Virus record (IMG/VR): IMGVR_UViG_3300027917_000020
Span: 62,001 to 126,000 of that record
Strand: one strand, 5' to 3'
DNA: 64,000 nucleotides
Source: a virus
The notes under the pieces are model-generated. The model made no database searches. It was not told the origin of the DNA and was given only the letters and a program-made list of their open reading frames with translations. A program made the translations under genes and the position numbers. Position 1 is the stretch's first letter. Every line of letters starts with the position of its first letter. Positions 1 to 9,195 of this stretch are shown here, piece by piece.

Positions 1-3000
1 CTCTATTTTCATCATCTCCGCCGACATTTATAGTGGTACTGCCGCCTGCTGCTGAAACATTTAACGAACTATTGATATATGAGGTTCCTTGTGGGTCAAA
101 AATTGCAATATTTCTATCATAAACACTATCGTTACCTATTAATTGAACAAGACCGCCGGAGCGATTGTTTTCAATTATAAAATTATCACCAGACCTATAA
201 ATTTGCATATAAGATGAACTTATAAAATTTAAAGTTCCACCTTGTATATTGGCATTATGACTTATAGTAAATAGTTGATTGTCTATATCACAAGATAATA
301 GATTTGTAATACCTTCTCCGTCGAAATAACCAATATCAAAAGCCCCATTAGCTCGGATTACATAATAATCATATGTGTCAAGGTCAGCTCCGTTATAAAG
401 ATAGATAATACCACCAGTTTCGGCTGCATCTCCATATACATTAATAATTCCCTGTGTTGTGTCATCTTGACCAACTGATAATCCATCAGGTATATGGACT
501 TCGCCAGCAGATAAGTGAATATCATTTGTGCTTGCTACAACAAGGTCATTTAAATTAGCACCATCTTGGCCAATAAACAAATTAGCAGGATTGGTTCCAC
601 CAATATTTAATTCTAATTTTCCTTTCCATAATTGCCATGTTTGTTCACCGTTATCAAAAAATAAATTATTTTCACCATTCCATCCTATATTAAAATCATC
701 AGTATAACTGCTTAATCTATAATTATTTACCACCTGCTGATTAGTATAAATGTTTATCTGCCCACCATTTTTGGCACCGTCTCCATAAACATTAAATATT
801 CCTCTAACACCACCATTGGACTTTCCTAAGTTTAATGTGGTGCTTGCATTGTTGGTAATGTTTACAACAGAAGCCGATACATGAATATCGTTTGCTGTAT
901 TTTCTATAACAAGGTCATTTAAGTTTGCTCCATCTTTACCGATAAATATACTTGCGGGAGATAGGTCTAAACCACCTGTACCTCCGAAATATATTGTATT
1001 ACCGGCTGATAGCCATATATTATTTGTATTGGCTACAACAAGGTCATTTGCGTTTGCCGGTTCTTTTCCGACAAAAACGTTTCCTTCAACGGCATTGCTG
1101 TTTTGAACAATCAAACCACCTTGTCTTGTTCGTGTTACTATGCTATTACCGGAATATTGCTGTACGCCACGTTCCGGTCCTAATTTCATTAGTTTATCAT
1201 ACCTACCACTTTCGGCATAGGTGATTCTGATTTGTGCTTTGTTTACACGAACATCACCAGCGGAAATGGACTGAACAATAAACATTAAATAAAGATTTTG
1301 AACATCTGTCCAAGTCCAGTTGCCTGTACCCGGAGCATTTGTATCATCTGTAATATCTATCCAATCCATCCAAGTTGGATACTCATTATAACCGCTTGAT
1401 AGGTTGAGAGCAGTTCCATCGTTTGCACCCGGGCCGAATCTTGGTTGTAAATTCATAACTGAGAAGCCAACACAAGTCATCAAGCCTCTCATTTCAACTT
1501 TGGTAATAGTTCCCAAATTAGTTCCATCACAAGGAGTGCCGTTTAGAATTAAATAACTGCCCGGACTGGTTGAGTTTGCGTATGTGGCTTCATCTGCATC
1601 GGTTGCGTTATCATGGTTATTCCAACCTTCTCCATCCGTCCATGAGGTGTAACTATATGTAATTGATTGTTCTGGGCCTAATTCATTCGGATTCCAACCG
1701 TATGCGGTAATTGAATTACCACCATATTCATAAAGGTTAACTCCGGGTGCGCCTGCGGATATTACAAGGTTGCCACCGGCATTAACTAAAAACGATTGAC
1801 CGGCTGAAATCCATATATCGTTAGTTGTATTTGATATTACAAGGTCATCAATAACGGATGCTTCTTGGCCGATAAATAAATCAGCTCTGGCTCCTGCTAA
1901 ATCATCAGATATGGAAACCTTTCTTTCTAAAAATCTCCATGTATGAGATGTTGCCTCATAACGCAATGAATCTGTTTTGATATCAGGGCCTAATGTTAAA
2001 TCTGCACGAGGTGACACTAACGCCGTACCAATATGATAATAGTCAACTATACTATCTTCAGTTGATGAATTATAAACAAGCAACCTACTACCAGTTTTAC
2101 TTGCGCCGCCATATAAATATATTTGAGATGAAGAAACACCATCCTGTCCCAAAGATAACTGTAAACCAGTGTTGCCGGGTGCTTTTAAATTAACAAGTCC
2201 ACTACTGGCTGATACCCATATAGAATTGTTATTAGTGCTTCCTAATACAAGGTCACCGCCTATTGCGGTTTCATGGCCAATGTATATATAACCTTGTGCT
2301 TGATTATCAGTATCATAAAACTCTAAACCTTTATTACCATAATCCCAATATGTACCGGCCATTTTTTGAGTTGCGCCATGATTTTCCCATAATACAACTT
2401 GATTTGTTACCGGACTGGTTTCTACATAAGAATTTCCAGTGGAACCAAAATGTATATCATTATTAGATGGGTCAATTTTAATCCATTGGTCTGTACCTGA
2501 TTGTACATAAAATTGCGGCCCGGAACCAACATCCCATCGTGCATATGTTCCGGTTTGATTTCCGATAATTAAAGAACTGGTATTACCATCAATAATTTGA
2601 GTAAAGCCAGTATCTGCATTATACCACGATACGTCAAATATGCCATTATCCATATTGATTGTGGTTTGTTGACCTGCTACTCCAGTTCCGGCTGATAGCC
2701 ATAAACCATTTGTGCTTATTAATACAAGGTCATTTGCAACAGCAGGTTCTTTACCATAAATCATACCATCATCTTGGTTTGTAATTGTAAAACCACGTCT
2801 TGTTGAAAGACGAGCCGTCCCACTATTGTATATCCATCCAATGCCAGAATTTATACCATCATGTTGAAGTTGAAAATTATTATTAGATGTTCGAAGTTGA
2901 TAATAGGTTAAATTATTATCATAATGAGGCCAGAACCATATTGACGGCCCTGTACTATTACCAAGAGCTGAACCATATATGTTAATTTGACTTGAACTTT

Positions 3001-5551
3001 GTGGTCTTGCTGTTGGTATACCTATATTAAGTATACCTTGTCCATAATCGTTATCTACAGTAGGATGAAATACAGTTAAAGCTGTATCAGAAGAATTGGC
3101 AGCTGAAAGAGCCACAGAACCAACTTGACCAAATGGGTTAGAATGTAAATTATTAAATTCTAAATAACCAGCAGATACCAATATTCTATTATTAATATTA
3201 GTACCTAATACAATATCATTATCAGATTTTAAAACGGTCGATTTGCCTATATTTTCATGTACAAATAAATGGCCTTTATTTCCTTTGGTATTTAATACAG
3301 ATAGACCGCCCACTCTTGATTGTGATACTTTATTGTTTAAATGATATGATTCATTACCGGCGGAATTAAACCTTTTTAATGTATATAAATCAGCCGGTGT
3401 AGTTTCGTTATATGTAACTAATACTTCTGTTTCATATAAATATAAAGGTGCACCGCCGCCATTATAATGAAAGAAGTGCAATTGAAGATTGGCAACATCT
3501 GCCCAAGTCCAGTTTCCTGTTCCCGGCGCATTTGTATCATCTGTAATATCGTGATAATTTCCCCAAGTTGGCGGACCACCCCAATCGGGGTCAAGAGTTG
3601 TATCGATAGCGGTTCCGGCATCAACACCATTAAAGTAAGGTGTACATGTGCTTGTTTGTCCACCTGTAAAATCGTTCTTCATAAATCTAATTTGAACTGA
3701 AACGATTTCACCAGACCCTGAACTATTATTTGTAGTTAATCTTAATTGTGTATTACTGCCACCCATGCTTGCATATGTAGATGTATTGTTATCAACAGCA
3801 TTGCCCGGATTTGTAACACTACCCACAACAGTACCATAATCAGTCCATCTGAATGTATCTTGCATTTGGACTGTGTTTTCTTCGCCCAACCCATATATAT
3901 TAATACCCGGTATACCGGCACTAACTATTAAATTTCCACCGGCACTGACTGTAAACGAATTATCAGAACTTCTGACCAATGCCCTATTGTTATTAGTGCC
4001 ATCAGTTATTCTATCATCATCAAATTCGGTTGTTATATTATCTATACGAGCATTTATAACTGCGTCATTATAATCTGAAGTAGCACTAAGAGAAGTTATT
4101 TGAGTATTAGTATAAGACCTTAATTGATTATCTGCTTCAACTGAGGCTGCCGATACTGTTGATGCCTCAACTAAAAATGAATGGTAAGAATCAAGAGTAA
4201 CATTATCATTAAATTGACCACTTATTAACATAATTCTTCCATCAAAAACAACGGCTGAATTTGCCCCGGCATTAAACATTCCGGTTGGTAAACTATTACT
4301 ATGCTGTGACCATGTTTTACCATCATCTGTATAATATACAGTGGTTTGACCTGTTGAGCCGTTAGTAGTTCCACCTATTACATAAAGCCTACCATTATAA
4401 ACAATACAATATGGATATTGTCGATTGGCTGGTAAGGTGCTTATTAGTGTCCATGTTCCGCCTTCATCATCAGAAACATATACTCTATCCGTAGCATCAT
4501 TATTTCCGTCTGTGCCACCAATTAGCCATAATCTGTTTTTCCAATCAACAAGTCCTCCGCCATTCAATCCCGGTGTCGGATAAACAGGTAAATCACCTTC
4601 TGTCCATGTTACGCCATCTTTGGTTTTTAAGAATTTAGTTGCATCTATGCCGCCTGCTTGTCCACCAGCTACAAATATTTTATTTCTATGAACGCAGTAT
4701 GAGAAAAACCTTCCGCCCGGAAAATTATTTGAAACAAGATTCCAATCTCTACCGTTTTCTGAATTATATACTCCAGTCGGAAATGAAAAATTAGTTAGCT
4801 GTCCACCAAATGTCCATAATTTATTATCAAAAGATAATAATGCGTTTTGTCTAATTTCACCTTGAGGTGCTTGAGCACCAGAAGCTTCTAATGTCCATGT
4901 TATACCATCTTTAGATGAATATATATCACCAGATGTTGCGCCATCTACAAAAAAGGCATCCCATCCACCATAATTCCATATGCGATTATTAAATACTGTT
5001 ACGGGGAATTCAGCAGCTTCAGAAGGAAGTGATGCAATAGGCAATACATTGGTATGTTTAACCCATCGTCCAGTAAACTTACCTATAACCGATTCTGTAT
5101 ATGAATTATCTTGAGGAGTATGTATACCAGCACATATTAAATGAGCATTTAAAGTTGAATTTAATTCTAAATCTGCATTTGAGCTTGCGGCACTTACAGA
5201 GGCAATTTGAGTATTTACCTGTAATATATCATTAGCATGAGCCGCACTTACAGAATTAATAGTAGAGTATATTTGTAAAACATCATTATCGTGAGCTGCG
5301 CTTACCGAAGCAATATCAGTATTATGGGCATCGGTTAATGCGGTTATATCGGCATCATGCGCCCCGCTTATCCATGCTATATTTAAAGTATTACCATCGA
5401 CTTGTGCGCCGATAACACTTCCTGTATCTATATATGTGGCAATTTCCTGTACTGTGGTACGTCTGGTTACTCCCTTTTGTACCATTTCTATCAATTCCGC
5501 ACCGGATATTGCTTGTCCTGCGGTCATTCCTGAAATTTTTAAATTAGCCAT
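1..5551 (-). CDS. Giant tail fibre with Kelch repeats and tandem fibre repeats (C-terminus off the window)
   Basis: An open frame runs from ATG at 5551 to the left edge, about 1850 residues. The start lies directly after the stop of the upstream gene, with GGAGA inside that gene's end. Residues about 50-130 hold short repeats of the type S-V-S-A-A-H-D-N-D. Residues about 185-440 hold six Kelch-like blades (N-x-I-W-x-x-G-G, then S-x-D-G-x-x-W-T). A beta-rich domain with the line D-D-T-N-A-P-G-T-G-N-W-T-W occurs twice (about 560-707 and 1284-1444). From about 760 on, at least seven copies of F-I-G-x-D-G-A-N-L-N-D-L-V, ending in x-S-A, recur. This suggests a long receptor-binding fibre. The receptor is unknown. 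Confidence 0.85.
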   Translation of the reverse strand, partial: MANLKISGMTAGQAISGAELIEMVQKGVTRRTTVQEIATYIDTGSVIGAQVDGNTLNIAWISGAHDADITALTDAHNTDIASVSAAHDNDVLQIYSTINSVSAAHANDILQVNTQIASVSAASSNADLELNSTLNAHLICAGIHTPQDNSYTESVIGKFTGRWVKHTNVLPIASLPSEAAEFPVTVFNNRIWNYGGWDAFFVDGATSGDIYSSKDGITWTLEASGAQAPQGEIRQNALLSFDNKLWTFGGQLTNFSFPTGVYNSENGRDWNLVSNNFPGGRFFSYCVHRNKIFVAGGQAGGIDATKFLKTKDGVTWTEGDLPVYPTPGLNGGGLVDWKNRLWLIGGTDGNNDATDRVYVSDDEGGTWTLISTLPANRQYPYCIVYNGRLYVIGGTTNGSTGQTTVYYTDDGKTWSQHSNSLPTGMFNAGANSAVVFDGRIMLISGQFNDNVTLDSYHSFLVEASTVSAASVEADNQLRSYTNTQITSLSATSDYNDAVINARIDNITTEFDDDRITDGTNNNRALVRSSDNSFTVSAGGNLIVSAGIPGINIYGLGEENTVQMQDTFRWTDYGTVVGSVTNPGNAVDNNTSTYASMGGSNTQLRLTTNNSSGSGEIVSVQIRFMKNDFTGGQTSTCTPYFNGVDAGTAIDTTLDPDWGGPPTWGNYHDITDDTNAPGTGNWTWADVANLQLHFFHYNGGGAPLYLYETEVLVTYNETTPADLYTLKRFNSAGNESYHLNNKVSQSRVGGLSVLNTKGNKGHLFVHENIGKSTVLKSDNDIVLGTNINNRILVSAGYLEFNNLHSNPFGQVGSVALSAANSSDTALTVFHPTVDNDYGQGILNIGIPTARPQSSSQINIYGSALGNSTGPSIWFWPHYDNNLTYYQLRTSNNNFQLQHDGINSGIGWIYNSGTARLSTRRGFTITNQDDGMIYGKEPAVANDLVLISTNGLWLSAGTGVAGQQTTINMDNGIFDVSWYNADTGFTQIIDGNTSSLIIGNQTGTYARWDVGSGPQFYVQSGTDQWIKIDPSNNDIHFGSTGNSYVETSPVTNQVVLWENHGATQKMAGTYWDYGNKGLEFYDTDNQAQGYIYIGHETAIGGDLVLGSTNNNSIWVSASSGLVNLKAPGNTGLQLSLGQDGVSSSQIYLYGGASKTGSRLLVYNSSTEDSIVDYYHIGTALVSPRADLTLGPDIKTDSLRYEATSHTWRFLERKVSISDDLAGARADLFIGQEASVIDDLVISNTTNDIWISAGQSFLVNAGGNLVISAGAPGVNLYEYGGNSITAYGWNPNELGPEQSITYSYTSWTDGEGWNNHDNATDADEATYANSTSPGSYLILNGTPCDGTNLGTITKVEMRGLMTCVGFSVMNLQPRFGPGANDGTALNLSSGYNEYPTWMDWIDITDDTNAPGTGNWTWTDVQNLYLMFIVQSISAGDVRVNKAQIRITYAESGRYDKLMKLGPERGVQQYSGNSIVTRTRQGGLIVQNSNAVEGNVFVGKEPANANDLVVANTNNIWLSAGNTIYFGGTGGLDLSPASIFIGKDGANLNDLVIENTANDIHVSASVVNITNNASTTLNLGKSNGGVRGIFNVYGDGAKNGGQINIYTNQQVVNNYRLSSYTDDFNIGWNGENNLFFDNGEQTWQLWKGKLELNIGGTNPANLFIGQDGANLNDLVVASTNDIHLSAGEVHIPDGLSVGQDDTTQGIINVYGDAAETGGIIYLYNGADLDTYDYYVIRANGAFDIGYFDGEGITNLLSCDIDNQLFTISHNANIQGGTLNFISSSYMQIYRSGDNFIIENNRSGGLVQLIGNDSVYDRNIAIFDPQGTSYINSSLNVSAAGGSTTINVGGDDENR

Positions 5552-6025
5552 TTAATCTCCTACTGTGAAAAAGTCCCATTGGGTATTGGTAACTCTTATT
5601 TTCCCATCCTCTGTTATTCTTGTTGCGTTCCCTTCGGTAATTCTTATATATCCACCCTCGGTTAATAACTCCCTAAACAATACATACATATACCATAGGG
5701 CTTTATATTGGGAATTTTGATTTATGAATTCATGTTGGTCATGTCCGGTACTGTTTCGTTTACCTAAATATGAATCACCCGGTCCTTCTATACGGAACCA
5801 TCCTTCTCGTACTTCTTGTTCTATACCGTCTTGTAAAAAAACCAAATCATCATAAAGGTCGTGGTCTATTACAAATTGTATCCAGTACCCGACTTCTGCG
5901 TTAGTTAACCCTCTTACAAAGGTACTCCAATTTATAGTGGGGTCTGTCCATGAATCATCACGGGCTATACCGACTACACGGTCTCGTCCAATACCAGACC
6001 CGAATTTTGTACCTCTTATAGCCAC
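5552..6025 (-). CDS. Probable tail-fibre adaptor or attachment protein
   Basis: The 157-residue protein starts with GTG one base after the stop of the Kelch gene, with AGAGGT upstream as ribosome binding site. The next gene, the giant fibre, starts at its stop, so the three are translationally coupled. The C-terminus carries short R-I-T-E-G / R-I-T-E-D-G / R-V-T repeats, a signature often seen in phage tail and fibre proteins. No enzyme motif is visible. Position suggests a connector between fibre and baseplate, but this is inference. Confidence 0.6.
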   Translation of the reverse strand: MAIRGTKFGSGIGRDRVVGIARDDSWTDPTINWSTFVRGLTNAEVGYWIQFVIDHDLYDDLVFLQDGIEQEVREGWFRIEGPGDSYLGKRNSTGHDQHEFINQNSQYKALWYMYVLFRELLTEGGYIRITEGNATRITEDGKIRVTNTQWDFFTVGD

Positions 6026-6026
6026 T

Positions 6027-7160
6027 TTATACCTCTGCTAAAAAGCTTCTAATTTTTGTAAGATTATCTAATTGAACCGCACCGGCAATTTGCCCGCCCA
6101 ATGAATAAATTTGATTATTAAATACAACAGGCTCAACTCCCACTCTATTTTGTGGATATGTTAAAGGAACTTCTTTCCATTTATTTCCTGTTGTATCCGA
6201 TACATAAATGGTATCTTTCATAACAGTTCCATTTCCAGTATATCCACCTAATGCCCATATCCTATTATTATAAACAACAGCTCCGAAAAAGCTTCTTGTT
6301 CCGGGCATAGAATCATGTTGAGTCCATGTTATACCATCTGTACTGCTATAAACGGTTGATAATGGGTCATTGTTTTCATTACGTCCACCTATATACCATA
6401 GCTTATCTTGATAAACCAAAAGTTGCCCTAAATCTGTTCCCTTTCCATAAGTGGGGTCGTTTACCGGACCGGCATCTGTACCGACTTCAGTCCATACTCT
6501 ACCATTGGTTGAAGTCCATACTTTTTTATAAGTGTTAACAGCATTTGAACCACCAACTATCCAGATTTTGCCTTGATATACAGTAGAGGTAAAATCATAA
6601 TTATTAGTTACTCCGGTCATATCACCCAATAAAGTCCAATTTATACCATCTGTACTGCTATATGCTTTATTATTAAAAGCAGGGCCTGTGCCAATTCCGC
6701 CGAAAACGTAAATAGTATCATTTAATACATGAGCACCGCCACCATATATACCACCTGATATTCCTGCGGAAGCCGTTTGTGTCCAATTTACTCCATCAGG
6801 GCTACTCCATACATCTGTTTTAGGAGTTGCGCCTTCTTTTCCACCTATGAGCCATATCTTACCGTTCCATACAAAAGCATGGCAATCATCTCTCGGAGTT
6901 GGTAATGCGCTATCAGTATCAGTTACGCTTGAGCATATCATAAACGTATCAAAACCGGCCTCAACGGTTTTATAATGTTGAGATTGTGATGCTAACGACA
7001 TCATTCCGGTATCTATACGGAAAAACCCATCATTAACTTCGTTTTGTTGCCATGTTGGTAATTGTTTGTAACTATATTTCAAACCATGACTATTTTTATA
7101 AGTTCTCCATATAGCGAGTTGCTCAGAATTTAAGATATGTTTGCTGTTAATGTTACTCAT
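6027..7160 (-). CDS. Kelch-repeat tail protein
   Basis: The 377-residue protein is built of Kelch-type blades from about residue 95 to the end. Each has a line like N-G-K-I-W-L-I-G-G, followed by W-S-S-x-D-G-x-N-W-T, repeated about six times, enough for one beta-propeller. The N-terminal 90 residues have no repeats and probably attach it to the virion. The same blades occur in the neighbouring giant fibre, so the two are related by duplication. It opens the leftward fibre operon: late promoter at 7197-7204 and AAAGGAGA before the ATG. Propellers of this type usually bind glycans or proteins, so a receptor-binding role is likely. Confidence 0.75.
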   Translation of the reverse strand: MSNINSKHILNSEQLAIWRTYKNSHGLKYSYKQLPTWQQNEVNDGFFRIDTGMMSLASQSQHYKTVEAGFDTFMICSSVTDTDSALPTPRDDCHAFVWNGKIWLIGGKEGATPKTDVWSSPDGVNWTQTASAGISGGIYGGGAHVLNDTIYVFGGIGTGPAFNNKAYSSTDGINWTLLGDMTGVTNNYDFTSTVYQGKIWIVGGSNAVNTYKKVWTSTNGRVWTEVGTDAGPVNDPTYGKGTDLGQLLVYQDKLWYIGGRNENNDPLSTVYSSTDGITWTQHDSMPGTRSFFGAVVYNNRIWALGGYTGNGTVMKDTIYVSDTTGNKWKEVPLTYPQNRVGVEPVVFNNQIYSLGGQIAGAVQLDNLTKIRSFLAEV

Positions 7161-7196
7161 ATAACTTTCTCCTTTATTATTTTGAGTATCATTGTA

Positions 7197-7204
7197 TATT
7201 TATA
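7197..7204 (-). promoter_or_regulatory. T4-type late promoter for the fibre operon
   Basis: TATAAATA on the minus strand, 36 nt before the start of the Kelch gene at 7160. It faces away from the host-type promoter at 7209-7237, so one 85-bp gap holds a late leftward and an early rightward start. Confidence 0.7.
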
Positions 7205-7208
7205 TTTG

Positions 7209-7237
7209 TTTACAATTTATAATCATTATGTTATTAT
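7209..7237 (+). promoter_or_regulatory. Host-type promoter driving a leaderless gene
   Basis: TTTACA (7209-7214), 17-nt spacer, TATTAT (7232-7237). The predicted start point falls at or one base before the ATG at 7245. Confidence 0.7.
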
Positions 7238-7244
7238 GGGTATT

Positions 7245-7799
7245 ATGTTTTTAGACACACGAGTAATACGAGCAAACTACCGAAATAAAATAGAACGGGA
7301 GGCTCGCATGAGTCGAAATAATGAACCACGCCCATCGTGGAAATTGGAGATATTCTTAGTCGGTCAATTTCAATGGGATAGCTGTACTGATTTTTTTATT
7401 GCCGAAGAACATTTAATGTTATACCCGACTGTAAAGAACGAACTCAGTGTCGGCAGAATATGGTGGCAGCGGCTTCATTTAAAAAAACATATACAATTTA
7501 ACCCGTTTTATGTTAAACCCGGAGTCGGGCATATGAAACGGGAAAATATTCGCAAGGATATAGAAGATAAACTTGCCGAACTTAATATAGACCCCGGAAA
7601 AGTTACGCCTTTTCAACAATGGGTACGTGATTTAAGGCAGTCATGGGAGATTGATATAAACGGCAAAAAAAGACCTATTCGCTTTACTGATGCGACCTTG
7701 GATAAAATATATCGGAAGCTGACTATAAGCCCACAGGATGTAAGGGTATGGGTTGGTAAATGGAAGTTAGAGGGGTTAGAAATACCGTGGACCGCATAG
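7245..7799 (+). CDS. Early hypothetical protein, probably leaderless
   Basis: 184 residues beginning M-F-L-D-T-R. The frame is open upstream to 7137, but the promoter at 7209-7237 would start transcription at about 7244-7245, so the ATG at 7245 is the likely true start and no ribosome binding site exists in front of it. The protein is basic and rich in Trp, with no recognised domain. It is the first gene of the rightward early region and is followed by a terminator-like hairpin at 7872-7902. Confidence 0.65.
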   Translation: MFLDTRVIRANYRNKIEREARMSRNNEPRPSWKLEIFLVGQFQWDSCTDFFIAEEHLMLYPTVKNELSVGRIWWQRLHLKKHIQFNPFYVKPGVGHMKRENIRKDIEDKLAELNIDPGKVTPFQQWVRDLRQSWEIDINGKKRPIRFTDATLDKIYRKLTISPQDVRVWVGKWKLEGLEIPWTA

Positions 7800-7871
7800 G
7801 AAGATTTATACTTGTTTAATTAATGAAAAAATATTCACCAAGTCCATTAAGAAATAAAATCATAATTGCAA

Positions 7872-7902
7872 GCCATAGACGGTCTGGCAGTCATTTTTTT
7901 TT
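7872..7902 (+). terminator. Probable intrinsic terminator after the first early gene
   Basis: An imperfect stem (GCCA...TGGC around GAC-G-GTC, 7872-7888) is followed by nine T residues (7894-7902). It lies between the early gene and the convergent 49-residue minus-strand gene. Confidence 0.5.
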
Positions 7903-7946
7903 GGAGATATTGCTGAAGGTCATCCCTGTACGAGTTATTAATCGGA

Positions 7947-8096
7947 TTACTTCGCTAAGTCTTTAATGGAACCATGACCGATATACTTTTTTTGCGCCTT
8001 TTTATCAGGGTCACCCCAGTATTGACGGTTTTTATCCTTATCCTTCTTTTTGGTTTTCTCGCCTAAAAGTTGTTCGATTCTTTCAACGATATCCAT
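7947..8096 (-). CDS. 49-residue late protein with capsid-targeting-like N-terminus
   Basis: ATG at 8096 is preceded by GGGGAGAAAC, and a late octamer TATAAATA lies 31 nt upstream at 8128-8135. The protein starts M-D-I-V-E-R-I-E-Q-L-L-G-E, like the second form of the N-terminal tag found across this genome (compare M-D-I-L-E-R-I-D at 44604). The rest is very rich in Lys and Asp. It is a single late gene embedded in the early region, which fits a head-packaged internal protein. Function is unknown. Confidence 0.65.
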   Translation of the reverse strand: MDIVERIEQLLGEKTKKKDKDKNRQYWGDPDKKAQKKYIGHGSIKDLAK

Positions 8097-8127
8097 ATGT
8101 TTCTCCCCGATTAATATTCTCATATTA

Positions 8128-8135
8128 TATTTATA
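8128..8135 (-). promoter_or_regulatory. T4-type late promoter for the 49-residue gene
   Basis: TATAAATA on the minus strand, 31 nt before the ATG at 8096. It is in a non-coding stretch. Confidence 0.65.
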
Positions 8136-8140
8136 TTTTA

Positions 8141-8169
8141 ATTACATTTTTACTCAATTATGGTATAAT
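8141..8169 (+). promoter_or_regulatory. Host-type promoter for the 8198 gene
   Basis: ATTACA (8141-8146), 17-nt spacer, TATAAT (8164-8169). The predicted start at 8176 is the A of an ATG that opens a nine-codon frame ending over the start of the 8198 gene. Confidence 0.65.
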
Positions 8170-8197
8170 CATAAAATGAGATCGATAATGGGGAATA

Positions 8198-8722
8198 ATG
8201 ATTGAAAAGTTTTCGCCTGAATTAAGCCTGCTGCAAACGATTTATATAAAGACGAGGTATGATAACATGGATGATGTATATGATAATATACACAGATTTA
8301 TAAACATGGATGATGTATTTGTTTACAGGAATGATGAATATTATAAAGATTCCGGTATGGCCAATGATACAAGGGTAAAAAAAATATATGGGGTTAATGA
8401 CCTGTATACTGATTTTAGAATCGGGGATAAAGTCCGCATACTCAAAACTGGTGGTTTTTATAGCAGTTATTCTGCTATGGCAGGTGCGATGGGTTTGGTA
8501 CATTGGAATAAAGGTGACTGGTCGCTTGATTATCAAGAACTTATAAACTGCATTGGAAAAATAGAAAGTTTAAAAATTCATGAATCAAGAAATAGTATCG
8601 TTGCCGGAGTAACTCTTATAATGGCCCCGTTTAAAATTGGGTCACAGATTTTAATAGATGATAATTGTTTGGAGTTTGTAGAGCATAATGATTTTATTAC
8701 AGATGAGGATATAGAAATATAA
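8198..8722 (+). CDS. Early hypothetical protein
   Basis: 174 residues with GGGGA five bases before the ATG. A nine-codon leader frame (8176-8205), beginning at the predicted transcription start, overlaps the start codon and could couple translation. The protein is acidic and rich in Asp and Tyr, with a stretch I-G-D-K-V-R-I-L-K at about residues 73-83 that looks like the first strand of an SH3-like barrel. No family is recognised. Confidence 0.6.
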   Translation: MIEKFSPELSLLQTIYIKTRYDNMDDVYDNIHRFINMDDVFVYRNDEYYKDSGMANDTRVKKIYGVNDLYTDFRIGDKVRILKTGGFYSSYSAMAGAMGLVHWNKGDWSLDYQELINCIGKIESLKIHESRNSIVAGVTLIMAPFKIGSQILIDDNCLEFVEHNDFITDEDIEI

Positions 8723-8733
8723 ATATATATGTT

Positions 8734-8919
8734 ATGGATAAATTGACGACACCGATGCGCCACTTCATTTTTTCAATCCAAAAGAAAGGTGCGTACTGGC
8801 ATTATTTTATTGAGGACTTGGATGGGAATGTTTTAGGCATATCTGAAAAAAAATGGAAGACAAAAAAACCTGCTGAGAACGCAATTGAAAAAATTTATAA
8901 GCAAATGGTAAACTCTTAA
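8734..8919 (+). CDS. Small protein resembling DUF1508/YegP
   Basis: 61 residues. The pattern H-F-I-F-S-I, then W-H-Y-F-I-E-D-L-D-G-N, then A-E-N-A-I-E-K-I resembles one YegP/DUF1508 repeat (a small beta-alpha unit in which a strand pair is followed by A-x-x-G-I-E). The match is from memory of the family only. It follows the 8198 gene by 11 nt. Confidence 0.5.
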   Translation: MDKLTTPMRHFIFSIQKKGAYWHYFIEDLDGNVLGISEKKWKTKKPAENAIEKIYKQMVNS

Positions 8920-9001
8920 TTGACGGGGCTTCACGGCGGATTATATCTACTCTCTAATGATTAGAATTACTTTTTAAAGAATGAATGATATTCGGTGAAA
9001 A

Positions 9002-9146
9002 CTGACCCCGAAATTGGCGTTTTTGGAGGATCCCAGTGAATAACCGTAAGTACCCGAAATTATTACACCCGAGTCCCTATATAAGAGTATTACCCTGCCT
9101 TAGAAAGACGATTGTGTGGCCTCTGACGGGGTCGGGTTTTTTCTGT
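9002..9146 (+). ncRNA. Candidate structured non-coding RNA ending in a terminator-like arm
   Basis: The 276-nt gap 8920-9195 has no credible ORF. GACCCCG at about 9004-9010 is complementary to CGGGGTC at about 9127-9133, which is followed by GGG and six T residues. The two arms would close a molecule of about 140 nt whose 3' end looks like an intrinsic terminator. A possible promoter (TTGACG, 16 nt, TATATC) lies at about 8921-8948. I recognise no known RNA family. Confidence 0.4.
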
Positions 9147-9165
9147 AATAAAATAATATATTTAC

Positions 9166-9181
9166 AACGCCGAATGGCGTT
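9166..9181. promoter_or_regulatory. Inverted repeat before the 9196 gene
   Basis: AACGCC-GAAT-GGCGTT forms a perfect 6-bp inverted repeat 14 nt before the next ATG, directly after a TTTACA hexamer. It could be an operator or a leader hairpin. Confidence 0.35.
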
Positions 9182-9195
9182 CAGTAAGTGAGGCT

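Noticed and set aside
2105-3445. TATAAATA octamers on the plus strand inside the fibre gene (near 2113 and 3427)
   Set aside because: They lie in coding DNA on the opposite strand with no gene behind them; expected by chance in AT-rich DNA.
952-4073. Several 60-90-residue plus- and minus-strand ORFs between 952 and 4073
   Set aside because: They lie in other frames of the continuous minus-strand fibre gene, have low-complexity sequence, and lack ribosome binding sites.
8718-8725. TATAAATA nine bases before the ATG at 8734
   Set aside because: It overlaps the stop codon of the preceding gene and is too close to the start; surrounding genes use host-type promoters, so it is not listed as a promoter.
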